DNA of 64,000 bases from Pseudoalteromonas sp. P1-9. GTDB taxonomy: Bacteria; Pseudomonadota; Gammaproteobacteria; Enterobacterales; Alteromonadaceae. Below, in pieces: positions 43,723 through 52,042 of this stretch (position 1 is its first letter; every line of letters begins with the position of its first letter). The position numbers and the translations under genes are program-made. Location: positions 1-64,000 of the forward strand of contig NZ_LKBD01000013.1 in assembly GCF_001399975.1 (NCBI RefSeq), in the 5' to 3' direction. The notes beneath the pieces are model-generated. The model saw nothing but the letters and a program-made list of their open reading frames with translations. It was not told the DNA's origin and ran no database searches.

Positions 43723-45108
43723 ATGACATCAATAAAAACAAGCTTAGTGGTATTAGGTTGTCTGACTATGTTTATGCTAACAAGCCAAAGTAGTGCAGCG
43801 GATGTGAAAAAAGAGTCTCAAAACACCTTAGCTAGAGCCACATTACTTGGCGTAATGCCAAATAGCAATTATCAAAACCAAGGTGTAATGCTGGCACATG
43901 TGGCACCTAATAGTACCGCATCAACATTGGGATTAACGGTTGGCGATGTGATAACACAAGTCAATGGTACGCAAATTAGTGACTTTAATCAGCTTTTATC
44001 GGCAGTGCGGCCACTTAAATCAGGAGATGACATTCGTATCTCGTTAGTGCGCGATAAAAAGGTACAAACCGTGTCGAATAAAATGCAGCCTCGGCCATAC
44101 GAAACAAGCGATTTTGCTGAGGTTGAATATAGTAAGGTGAGCTATCAGGGAAATATACTTCGCAGTATTGTGCATATTCCAAATGGCTTAAAAGCCAATG
44201 AAAAAGCGCCTGCTATTTTCTTTATTCAGGGTTATACCTGCGATTCTATAGATTATGGCATGATCCCTAATATCACTACGCGACAAATGATCGACCAATT
44301 TACGAATGCAGGTTATCTAGTCTATCGCGTAGAAAAACCCGGACTAGGCGACAGTATCTCAGACAAAGCATGCCGAGATATTGATTTTACAACAGAGTCA
44401 AACGCATTTTTGCATGGTTTAACAGCGCTTAAAGCACATAAAAATGTTGACCCGAACAAGGTGTTTTTATGGGGGCATTCGCTAGGTGTGCTCCATGCGC
44501 CAGTGATTGCAAAGCAATCTCCAGTGAAGGGCATAATAGGGTATGGTGGTGTAGCCAAAGGTTGGTACCAATATATGCTAGATATTTATCAAAAGCAGTC
44601 AGTGAAACATTTTGATGTTAGTAAAGCGCAAGCATTGGAGAATACACAGCTGGTGACACCATTTTTAGATATGTGGCTAAATACAGACACCCCATGGCAG
44701 CGCATCGTGAGTGATGAACGCGTTCAAAAAGCAATTGCAGCAAATTTGGTTGATATAAATGGCGAGTTATCGGTAAATCGTCATTACAGTTTTTTCAGAG
44801 ATTTGAATCGCTATAATTTTAGCGCTTTGTGGCAAGAGCTAAATACGCCTGTGTTGATGATGCATGGCAGTTTAGATATTCAAGCGATTGAGCCATCGTG
44901 GGCATTTGATATCGCGAAGCTATCGGGCAGGCCTCAAAGTAAAGGGCTTGTAATCGAAAATGCTGAGCATGCATTTATGCGCTTTGACAATAAACAAGCT
45001 TATATGCGTGCGCGTCAATCTGGTCAATATAATCCAGCAGAACCAAAAGCGCAGTTTGATGCACGTATAGGGAAACATACTATTCATTGGCTTGCACAGT
45101 TCAAGTAA
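43723..45108 (+). CDS. Exported PDZ-alpha/beta hydrolase fusion
   Basis: 461 residues: signal peptide at 1-26, a PDZ domain at about 40-120 (GVMLAHVAPNSTASTLGLTVGDVITQVNG), then an alpha/beta hydrolase from about 135. The nucleophile is S253 in LWGHSLGVLHAP. The acid is probably in MHGSLDIQAIEPSW and the base in IENAEHAFMRF near the C-terminus. The active site looks complete, so it is likely an esterase or peptidase acting on a secreted substrate, with the PDZ domain perhaps binding C-termini. Joining a PDZ domain directly to an alpha/beta hydrolase is unusual. Last gene of the operon. Confidence 0.8.
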   Translation: MTSIKTSLVVLGCLTMFMLTSQSSAADVKKESQNTLARATLLGVMPNSNYQNQGVMLAHVAPNSTASTLGLTVGDVITQVNGTQISDFNQLLSAVRPLKSGDDIRISLVRDKKVQTVSNKMQPRPYETSDFAEVEYSKVSYQGNILRSIVHIPNGLKANEKAPAIFFIQGYTCDSIDYGMIPNITTRQMIDQFTNAGYLVYRVEKPGLGDSISDKACRDIDFTTESNAFLHGLTALKAHKNVDPNKVFLWGHSLGVLHAPVIAKQSPVKGIIGYGGVAKGWYQYMLDIYQKQSVKHFDVSKAQALENTQLVTPFLDMWLNTDTPWQRIVSDERVQKAIAANLVDINGELSVNRHYSFFRDLNRYNFSALWQELNTPVLMMHGSLDIQAIEPSWAFDIAKLSGRPQSKGLVIENAEHAFMRFDNKQAYMRARQSGQYNPAEPKAQFDARIGKHTIHWLAQFK

Positions 45109-45156
45109 GGTTCGCAAATGTTGTTACAAATGTATTTTTAAGGGAATAGGCTGAAA

Positions 45157-45232
45157 GCGTGCACGAGCAAAGCTTAATGCCTTTGCCCAAGGTGCAGGGC
45201 GTATCGATAGTGCGTGCAGAAGTACAAGCTTA
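45157..45232 (+). pseudogene. Relic of the mesD 3' end
   Basis: From 45161 the sequence matches mesD 39630-39666 with only two C/T differences over about 37 bases. It then carries an 8-base insertion and a more diverged end that still spells something like SIVRAEVQA before TAA, compared with AIVRKELNA in MesD. It is followed, as in mesD, by a GCGTAC/GTACGC terminator. So a second mesD-like gene once ended here, or its 3' end was copied. Nothing of the upstream 950 bp of mesD remains. Confidence 0.75.
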
Positions 45233-45260
45233 AGCAATATTCCCTAATAACTCTAAAAAC

Positions 45261-45289
45261 AAAGGCGTACATATATTTTGTACGCCTTT
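45261..45289 (+). terminator. Terminator paralogous to that of mesD
   Basis: Arms AAAGGCGTAC and GTACGCCTTT with T-run; the core GCGTAC/GTACGC is shared with the mesD terminator at 39722-39751. Confidence 0.8.
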
Positions 45290-45346
45290 TTTGTGTGAAG
45301 TTTACGTGTCGTTAAACAAGGAAACACGTTTTTAAACGAGAAAATC

Positions 45347-45368
45347 GCTACCAAGATAACTTGGTAGC
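45347..45368 (-). terminator. Terminator after the M56 gene
   Basis: Arms GCTACCAAG and CTTGGTAGC with a 4-base loop, 36 bp after the stop on the minus strand and followed there by a T-run. Confidence 0.75.
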
Positions 45369-45403
45369 GGGAGCAATTTCACTCGTTTAAATTGCTGACG
45401 AGT

Positions 45404-47004
45404 TTAGATTTGTTTCAGCAATGGTGAATTTGGAATGCCATAATCAAATATCCACGGTTGTTCAGTCGCTAACTGTGCCGGAAGCTTTGCTTTTATTTTA
45501 TTGGCGTTTTCAATGTCGTTTTGTTTTAAGTAAACGTAACGTTTATAGACATTCGTTACTGTGTTATCGCCCACATTTGGATGAGACAGTGTAGCAAGCG
45601 CTTGTTCATATTTTGCTTGGTCGATGTAGGCACGTGCTAGAACCATAAGACTACCTTGATTAACATTCTGGCCAAGGTCTGCTTTAAGCGCCTCTATTTC
45701 TTGTTCTGCAAGTTGCGGTTGCCCTAGTTTGAGCAAGGTGTCTGCTTTAATATTACGAGTATATTGTGGTGCGTTGTTACCATCTTTGTACCACAGCTCG
45801 TATGCAGAAAGTGCGCCTTGGTGATCGCCAACTTTGTGTAAAAGGTGGTTAACCAATGTTAAGCTAAGTAGCTTCATTTGCTTTTCTTCTACCTGCGATA
45901 AGACAGGGCGTTGCTCGTGCCATGCAACTATTGTGTTGGCAATTTTTTTAAGCTCAGCGGCATCTTCCGATTTTGCGTTTTTCGCTAGGTTTAGCAATTC
46001 TGCCATTTGCGTATTATATGATTCACTTGTTTCGTATTGCGCACTTTGTGATTCATTATTCGTAGAGGTTTTCTTCTCAACAATTTGAGCCGCTGCGATT
46101 GTAGTAAACGAAACAGCTGCTAACATCATTACGATATGTCTTTTCTTCATCACTTTTTCCTTGTTTAACATTTTTACTCGGAGCACGTTAAAGTGCTTGG
46201 TATGAGCCATATTTAATACTGGCGAGCAATAACTTGAACCTTTTGGAGCTCCGGTAAAAGCTTCAAGTGTCAAACTTGCCAGGTCATGTTGATAGCGTTG
46301 ATTTAGCTGATTAAAGCAACGCTCATCACAACTCAGTTCTAGTTGCTGTCGTGCTTTCGCACCAAGCAACATACAGATGGGGTTCCACCAAAATAAATTC
46401 TCGGTAAGGCATATAAACCAAATCCAATAAATATCTCGCTGTTTAATATGTGTTGCTTCATGTAATAAAACAGAGTCGAGTTCACTACGAGATACCAGGG
46501 TTTGATCTAACCATATCACTGGTTTTAATATGCCTGTTGTTATGCCAGGGGTGCCTAAATTCACGGTTTTAACTTGGTAGTTTGCTCTCTGTGAGTTCAC
46601 TGAACAGTCGTGTGCTTCTTTATTTAACTGTTTTACCAAAGCGAAATAGTGACGTACTTTATTTAAAAATAAGTAGATACCAATTGCGGTTACAGCGAGG
46701 CTAAGGTGCCACCAAGCAAGTGAACGATACCAAGGTGTTAGCTCACTCGTTACATCAGCCGAAATAGGTAAAGCACTATAGGTTAGTATGGGATCAGCTA
46801 AGTTAATTTCGGTTAAGAATAAAGTGCTGCTGAAGATTGCGCATATATCGAAACTTCAGGTAAAAGATGCCAAGGCATAAACCAAGCAGCTAAAGCGATT
46901 ACAGCGACATAAAACCCAATTCTTGCAGGGGCGTTTGTTAGGCCCTTAATAATCAAAAGTGCCAATAGGCTAATGATAATATTTGTAAGAATATAATCCG
47001 TCAT
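45404..47004 (-). pseudogene. BlaR1/M56-type membrane metallopeptidase, frameshifted
   Basis: The N-terminal frame starts at the ATG at 47004 (MTDYILTNIIISLLALLIIKG, two helices) and stops at 46813. A second frame, open from before 46840, continues with STLFLTEINL, a third helix (AWWHLSLAVTAIGIYLFL), then the M56 core with HEATH at 46448-46462, a SCDERCF segment, a further hydrophobic segment and a TPR-like C-terminal region, ending at 45404. A one-base indel around 46820-46845 accounts for the break. M56 proteins sense a signal and inactivate the BlaI-type repressor encoded just upstream; unlike BlaR1 there is no penicillin-binding domain but a helical repeat sensor. Broken gene or sequencing error. 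Confidence 0.78.
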
Positions 47005-47015
47005 ATTGACCTACC

Positions 47016-47387
47016 TTATTTGTGTGACTTTTTCTTTTTTAATAGTTCTTGTAGGTAATGTATATCGTCTTCATTTAGCTCTTCTTCTTTAATGAAGTGG
47101 GCAATTAAACTACGTGAGTTTCCGCCAAAAAAACGTTGCATAAAGCTGGGAGTTTCTTGGCTTGAAAGGGTGCTTTGTTGCACCTTGCTTCGATACACAA
47201 TGGCTCTGCCTTGTTTGTCTGCGCGCTCAACTGCACCTTTCTTTTCTAATCGGTCGATAATGGTTTTAACTGTGGTGTAAGCAACTTCTTTGTTTTGCGA
47301 AAGTAGCTGATGTAATTGCGCTGCCGTGCACGGTTCGTGCTGCCACATTAATTGCATTACATCGAGCTCAAAATCACTTAGTTTCAT
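47016..47387 (-). CDS. BlaI/MecI/CopY family repressor
   Basis: 123 residues. Winged helix of the penicillinase-repressor family: ELDVMQLMWQHEPCTAAQLHQLL, then VAYTTVKTIIDRLEKKGAVER, then GRAIVYRSKV. It has a dimerising C-terminus and a basic end (KKKKSHK). It represses its own operon with the M56 gene, which starts 11 bp after its stop. Two palindromic CTAC-N4-GTAG sites at 47405-47438 lie in the promoter region just before its start, fitting the BlaI/CopY consensus TACA-N-TGTA. The signal is unknown and need not be a beta-lactam. Confidence 0.9.
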   Translation of the reverse strand: MKLSDFELDVMQLMWQHEPCTAAQLHQLLSQNKEVAYTTVKTIIDRLEKKGAVERADKQGRAIVYRSKVQQSTLSSQETPSFMQRFFGGNSRSLIAHFIKEEELNEDDIHYLQELLKKKKSHK

Positions 47388-47404
47388 ATTCTCACCTTAT
47401 CACT

Positions 47405-47438
47405 ACTACGTTTGTAGTTTTGTTTTCTACAAATGTAG
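47405..47438. promoter_or_regulatory. Two BlaI-type operators
   Basis: ACTAC-GTTT-GTAGT (47405-47418) and CTAC-AAAT-GTAG (47427-47438), centres 21 bp apart, 18-51 bp upstream of the blaI-like start. Close to the TACA/TGTA palindromes known for BlaI, MecI and CopY. Confidence 0.75.
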
Positions 47439-47528
47439 TAGTAATAAAAAATGAAGTCAAACTATTTTTTGAGCAATTTTGCTTTTTATTATTGAAAGTA
47501 ACTTTGTAGTATCTAAAACATGGTGAGG

Positions 47529-48023
47529 TTATTGATTGTTTTCAGTCGTTGCAATAAGTACTGGGCGGTGTGTTTTAACACATAAAAAGTAAGCCCACGC
47601 AATGAGGATAATTTGTAATGGCGCACGAATAAGTAAATAAATTGGTCCCCATTGGTGACCACCTAAGCCAATGCTGTTAATAGCCGCATAAATATTTGCC
47701 GGAAAAAACACAATAAAAATAACAATTGCGAGTTTTGCCGCCAGCTCACGGTATTTTGTAGTAAAAAGTGCAATGCCAACTGCAAATTCCAATACTCCAG
47801 TGGCATAAACTAATTGTAAACGCAGGGGAACCCAAGGCGGCAACATTTCAACCATACCGTGTGTTTTTACAATATGACCAATTGCAAAGAAAATGAAAGT
47901 GATGCCCAACCCAATAGACGCATATTGTTTAATGTTTATTACTTGTCGAGTTACTTGCCCTTTAATAAACCCAAACAGTAATGGGCTTGTTAGCAAGATA
48001 AGAATTAATATTGGTGTGATCAC
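47529..48023 (-). CDS. DoxX-family membrane protein
   Basis: 164 residues from GTG at 48023, with GAGGGAA just before it; a TTG at 48035 is the alternative. Four or more helices, with the DoxX-like pattern IGLGITFIFFAIGHIVKTHGMVEMLPPWVP near 38-68 and TGVLEFAVGIALF near 76-88. DoxX-like proteins are small inner-membrane proteins tied to redox and thiosulfate or oxidative-stress genes, with unclear activity. It diverges from the XRE regulator at 48316 across 290 bp containing an inverted repeat. Confidence 0.75.
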   Translation of the reverse strand: MITPILILILLTSPLLFGFIKGQVTRQVINIKQYASIGLGITFIFFAIGHIVKTHGMVEMLPPWVPLRLQLVYATGVLEFAVGIALFTTKYRELAAKLAIVIFIVFFPANIYAAINSIGLGGHQWGPIYLLIRAPLQIILIAWAYFLCVKTHRPVLIATTENNQ

Positions 48024-48118
48024 GTTCCCTCGCAAATTGCTTTATTCGTTATGTGTTTATGGGTGGTGTTAATAAGCGTAAAAACCACATCCTTGTAACA
48101 ACTATAACTCACCTGACA

Positions 48119-48153
48119 TTACAAAACTTATACAAAATAATGTGGTTTTGTAA
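48119..48153. promoter_or_regulatory. Inverted repeat in the divergent doxX/XRE region
   Basis: Perfect arms TTACAAAAC (48119-48127) and GTTTTGTAA (48145-48153), 17-base spacer. It may be the operator of the XRE protein or of another regulator. Confidence 0.4.
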
Positions 48154-48315
48154 AAAAGCTTAACGGAATATTACTTATTACAAACTACAGTTATTGCTTG
48201 AATTTATTCGTCGGTTACGTAAAGGTAACGTAAGGCTAACGGAACAATAACGTCACGGAGATTGCGCTTGCTTGCTAGGTTAATACTGAGCCAGTAAGGA
48301 AGCCCAAATATACAA

Positions 48316-48804
48316 TTGAAAATAAACGCTGCGCATTTGAAGTCGCTTAGAGAATCTCGATGTTGGTCGCAACAAGCGCTTTCGGAATTCTCTGGTTTGA
48401 GTTTACGTACAATACAGAGAATTGAAGCAAAATCGGTTGCGTCGAAAGAAAGCATTAAGTGCTTGGCTGCGGTCTACGAAGTACCGGTGCAATCACTATG
48501 TGTTAGCGACTCAGCAATAGGCGAGTCATCAGCGGAAATAGATGAAACACAATTACAAAAACGAAGCACACAGAGCAAATTAAAGCTAAAACGAATGTAT
48601 AATCAATTTGCGTTTGTATTTGCCTGTCACATGTTTGGTTTTTTAGGCATCTTCTTCGCGTATGACGAGCAGCGCATTGATAGTGAAATGTTTCAAATTT
48701 TAAAGAATGGCTTATCAATTGTATTGGTTTTTTCTGCCCTTTACTTTATGTATCGCGCACACAAGTTGAAGCGAGAATTAGGGATTGGTTCATCTGAAAT
48801 TTAA
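48316..48804 (+). CDS. XRE-family regulator with two membrane helices
   Basis: 162 residues, TTG start. The helix-turn-helix spans about 5-60 (LKSLRESRCWSQQALSEFSGLSLRTIQRIE). A linker follows, then two hydrophobic segments (about 95-112 and 125-140) ending in a basic tail. DNA-binding XRE domains joined to a two-helix membrane tail occur in marine gammaproteobacteria as membrane-anchored regulators. Followed 36 bp downstream by a small membrane protein gene with which it is probably co-transcribed. Confidence 0.75.
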   Translation: MKINAAHLKSLRESRCWSQQALSEFSGLSLRTIQRIEAKSVASKESIKCLAAVYEVPVQSLCVSDSAIGESSAEIDETQLQKRSTQSKLKLKRMYNQFAFVFACHMFGFLGIFFAYDEQRIDSEMFQILKNGLSIVLVFSALYFMYRAHKLKRELGIGSSEI

Positions 48805-48840
48805 CCAAATGGGCAAGTAAGTGCTTGCTAAGGATGAAAG

Positions 48841-49281
48841 ATGAAAAGACTACCAGTTGAATTTAATGTGTTAGCTATGGCGTGCGGGTTGTATTTAGTT
48901 GTGAGCATCGCATGTTCGATTTTATTAACCTTGGTTTGGCAACTCAATTTGGACGTTACTAATCAAAGCTATCAAGCGCTGGCACAACAGGCAGAACAAT
49001 CGCCGTTTATAATTATTGGAAGTGCGATAATCGGCGTGTTTACAACGATGCTAACCGCTGCATTTATTACCTTTCGCGCAAAACAACATACTGTGCAGCT
49101 CGTATACTTTACTGGGTTGTTAATTTTATATGGTTGTTTAAGCATTGTATTGCACCCTGAAGCGTCCATGTTGATTAACGTGTTGAAAGTATTGTCACCT
49201 GCGCCGCTGTGTTTTTTCGGTTATTTAATTGCAATAACATACCAACAGAAAAAGCAAACACAGTGTCTTGCAGCTCAGTGA
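48841..49281 (+). CDS. Hypothetical four-helix membrane protein
   Basis: 146 residues with four hydrophobic segments (about 14-35, 56-78, 85-105 and 112-133). AGGATGAAAG precedes the ATG. No family recognised. It lies just after the XRE regulator in the same direction and may be its signal partner or target. Confidence 0.6.
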   Translation: MKRLPVEFNVLAMACGLYLVVSIACSILLTLVWQLNLDVTNQSYQALAQQAEQSPFIIIGSAIIGVFTTMLTAAFITFRAKQHTVQLVYFTGLLILYGCLSIVLHPEASMLINVLKVLSPAPLCFFGYLIAITYQQKKQTQCLAAQ

Positions 49282-49356
49282 TTTGTTATTTCTCGTAACG
49301 GTTAGATAACATCTAACGTCGCAAAGTTAGCAAAGCGCACTATTAAAAAGTCCACC

Positions 49357-49378
49357 GAGCATCATGTTTTTGATGCTC
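49357..49378. terminator. Hairpin between converging genes
   Basis: Arms GAGCATCA and TGATGCTC around a 6-base T-rich loop, between 49281 and 49419. Confidence 0.5.
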
Positions 49379-49418
49379 AAATCAAATTGTCTAATACAGG
49401 GAAACTTGACCGTGGAGT

Positions 49419-51155
49419 TTAATGTTTGTTTTGTACCCACTTACCTTTGTACACAACTGCTGCGACAGGGATATCTTTAATTTTCATCGGATCTACTGTA
49501 AATGGATTCTCTTTTAATATTGTAAAATTGGCCACTTTCCCCACTTTGATAGACCCAATTTTATCTTCGAGATTAAGCGTACGAGCCGCATCAATCGTGA
49601 TGCCTTTCATTGCAGTATAAATATCTAGACGCTGATCTTGAGAAAACGCACTGTTTTCGCTGGTAACGCGATTGATTGCTGTCCACGCCAAGGTTAAGGG
49701 TTCTGCGGGAGCCATGGCAAAATCGGAATGGAACGATACGGGAATATTTCGTTTAGTGAGCTCTTTTACACGCACTAGGTTCTCGGCGCGTTGAGGTCCT
49801 AACCCGTTCTCTGAGTACTTATCCGCAAGTGCCCAAAGGTAAAAAGGGTTAACAGACGCTTCAATATTGAGTGAATTTATTTGCTCTGCGATTTTGGCAT
49901 CAAAATAGCCCATATGGTGCAGTGTAAAACGATGGTTTTCGCGAGGATGTGCTTTTTGATCTGCTTTATTAAAGTCAACAACTTGTTGTATTCCTTTGTC
50001 ACCGTTGGCGTGTACATGGATCTTGTAACCTTTACTCCAATAAAAGCTGAGTTGTTGCTGGAAAAGCTGTAATGGCGTCATCCATTCGCCATGAAATTCG
50101 TTGCCAAGGTAAGGTTCGTTCATTTGCATCGCAAGTGAATAAATAGCGCCGTCTGCAAATAACTTTACTTGTTGAGGTAAAAAGAAAATATTATCGGTAT
50201 CGTATGCTTCTGCTAAACCTTGCATCTGCTTTTCGGCTTTTTCATTGCTGTTACCGGCCATCCCGTATAATTGCGTGCCATTAGGGATCAGGTAAATATC
50301 ATAAGGTGGTTGCTTATCCATTTCATTTTTTAAAAATGCGTACTCCATTTTAAAGTCCGCGCTTGGGAAACCTGGTTCTGCGATTGTTGTAATGCCATTT
50401 TGTAGCATAAGCTCTGTCATCATCGAGAGCCCTTTTTGGTAGTTCACGGGGTCGAGTAGCACTGAACCAATTTTTGGCACCAACGCTAACCAACCACCTT
50501 CATAAAAATGACCTTTTTGCCAGTTTACTTGCGGGTTGTTTGCGAAGTCATTTTCAGCGATATTAAACAGCTTAATGGCTGCATCATTTAGGTAAATTTC
50601 ATGAAATGAACGATGAATAATGCCTACGGGTTTATTGTCGCCAGAATATTGGTTAAGTAAGTCTCTACTAAGTTCACCATGCCAAAGCTGATGATAGCCC
50701 CAAATAAAATGCATTTTATTTTCGGGCGCATTAGCGATTGACGCTTTAAGTTGATGCTTGAATGCTTCAGGCGTTTTAGTCGCTTTAGAAATACCGTTGG
50801 GCTTTTTCCATTGATGGGGTGCTATTGTATTGTTAGGAAGCATTAAGGCTGCAATTGACGGGTGCAGATGGGGTTCTATAAACCCAGGCATTAATGTTTT
50901 ACCGTTTAAATTTACAATGCGGGCATGAGAGTATGCTTTTTCTGCTCCTTGTTTTGAACCGACATAAACGACTTTTCCGTCTTGCTCAACTAGCGCATCA
51001 ACATAACTGAGGGTATCACCTTCCATTGTGATAATGTTCCCTCCGTGGTATAGCGATGCGTTATGCTGTGTTAATTGCCTGTTTTCTTTTCCTGTGGCGC
51101 AAAATTGAAATAGCGCTAATACAACTAACACGACGTATTTAGTGTTAATTTTCAT
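49419..51155 (-). CDS. Exported amidohydrolase (YtcJ-like)
   Basis: 578 residues, signal peptide at 1-20. It has the amidohydrolase superfamily fold of the YtcJ subgroup: VEQDGKVVYVG near 47-57, the metal motif LMPGFIEPHLHPS near 91-103, KIHVHANGDKGIQQVVD near 360-376, FTLHHMGYFD and SFHSDFAMAP near 470-480, and a C-terminal TIDAARTLNLEDKIGSIKVGKVANF. The enzyme hydrolyses an amide or ester with one or two metals; substrates of this group are mostly unknown. The signal peptide suggests periplasmic location. Single gene. Confidence 0.88.
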   Translation of the reverse strand: MKINTKYVVLVVLALFQFCATGKENRQLTQHNASLYHGGNIITMEGDTLSYVDALVEQDGKVVYVGSKQGAEKAYSHARIVNLNGKTLMPGFIEPHLHPSIAALMLPNNTIAPHQWKKPNGISKATKTPEAFKHQLKASIANAPENKMHFIWGYHQLWHGELSRDLLNQYSGDNKPVGIIHRSFHEIYLNDAAIKLFNIAENDFANNPQVNWQKGHFYEGGWLALVPKIGSVLLDPVNYQKGLSMMTELMLQNGITTIAEPGFPSADFKMEYAFLKNEMDKQPPYDIYLIPNGTQLYGMAGNSNEKAEKQMQGLAEAYDTDNIFFLPQQVKLFADGAIYSLAMQMNEPYLGNEFHGEWMTPLQLFQQQLSFYWSKGYKIHVHANGDKGIQQVVDFNKADQKAHPRENHRFTLHHMGYFDAKIAEQINSLNIEASVNPFYLWALADKYSENGLGPQRAENLVRVKELTKRNIPVSFHSDFAMAPAEPLTLAWTAINRVTSENSAFSQDQRLDIYTAMKGITIDAARTLNLEDKIGSIKVGKVANFTILKENPFTVDPMKIKDIPVAAVVYKGKWVQNKH

Positions 51156-51297
51156 GGTTCCTTCCCTGTTTTTCAGATTACGTCACGTATTTACGTGGTT
51201 TAGTTCATCTTATTGTGTTGCTTAATTTTTGTCATTGATTTTATTGCACACCCTATCTTCTTTGCATCCGCAGCTAACACTTAACAACGCCCATAAA

Positions 51298-51732
51298 TTA
51301 CGCTTTACTATTTAAAAATAAGCCAGCGTTACTCTGTGTTGTATGAGTAGGTTTAGCAAATAGCCCGCTTACATACGTTGCTGCTTGTTGTTGTATAAGA
51401 GATTGCACGTTTACTAGCGCCTCATCTAATTGTTGTTGTAGCTCAATTAGTTTCGTATTTTTTTCTGGGTCGTCATCTTCTGAGGTATTACGTAAGTCTT
51501 TAATTTGGTGTTGCAGCGACACAATGTGATTGATTTTGTCTTGTGTTTCATCTGGCTTAGCAGTATCTGCTTGTTCATCTGTTTTTGTTGGTTTTTCGTT
51601 TTTTGACTCACTTGCTTTGTCTTTCGCGTCAGCAGTGGCTGTATCGCTTTTTGATTGTGTTATGTCGTCCTCGTTGGTGTGAAGTAATGTGTTGTATCCT
51701 GAATAGCCCGAGGAAAGGTTGTTAATGTTCAT
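51298..51732 (-). CDS. Hypothetical hydrophilic coiled-coil protein
   Basis: 144 residues, no signal peptide or membrane segment. N-terminal MNINNLSSGYSGYNTLLHTN, then a very Lys/Asp/Glu/Thr-rich low-complexity region (about 28-64) and a coiled coil (about 66-118). The Gly-Tyr start and tail (FAKPTHTTQSNAGLFLNSK) resemble secreted or flagellar-associated small proteins, but I cannot name a family. Single gene. Confidence 0.55.
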   Translation of the reverse strand: MNINNLSSGYSGYNTLLHTNEDDITQSKSDTATADAKDKASESKNEKPTKTDEQADTAKPDETQDKINHIVSLQHQIKDLRNTSEDDDPEKNTKLIELQQQLDEALVNVQSLIQQQAATYVSGLFAKPTHTTQSNAGLFLNSKA

Positions 51733-52042
51733 AAACGTCCATAATTTGACATGTAAACAACAGTTTAAGCAACTATTGTGCCTTATATTAGTGTTTTTGG
51801 AATTGTGAGTGAATTGTTATCAGATACGGGAGTTCAGGCATTAACCACGCTGTTGCGAGTAATGGCACAAAAGATAGCCCGTTTTGTAAATAAGCAATGA
51901 AAGGTGCTTTGCAGACAACTCCACGAGTAAGTGCGACTTATTTTTTACCAACAAGGATTATTTTACTTTTTTGAATAGTTTTGTGCTTTAAGCTGGTCTA
52001 TCACCATACAATTTAAGATGAAGATGGTTGGGTGCACAATTT
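51733..52042. other. Divergent intergenic region, 51.7-52.0 kb
   Basis: About 310 bp. A short palindrome TAAGT-GCG-ACTTA at 51928-51940 followed by a T-run is the only structure noted. Confidence 0.35.

Larger units (their letters stand above)
45109..45403. other. Intergenic region with mesD relic
   Basis: About 295 bp holding the mesD relic (45157-45232), its terminator-like hairpin (45261-45289) and the terminator of the M56 gene (45347-45368). Confidence 0.6.

Noticed and set aside
45834-46088. 84-codon plus-strand frame inside the M56 gene
   Set aside because: Antisense shadow without a ribosome site or family resemblance.
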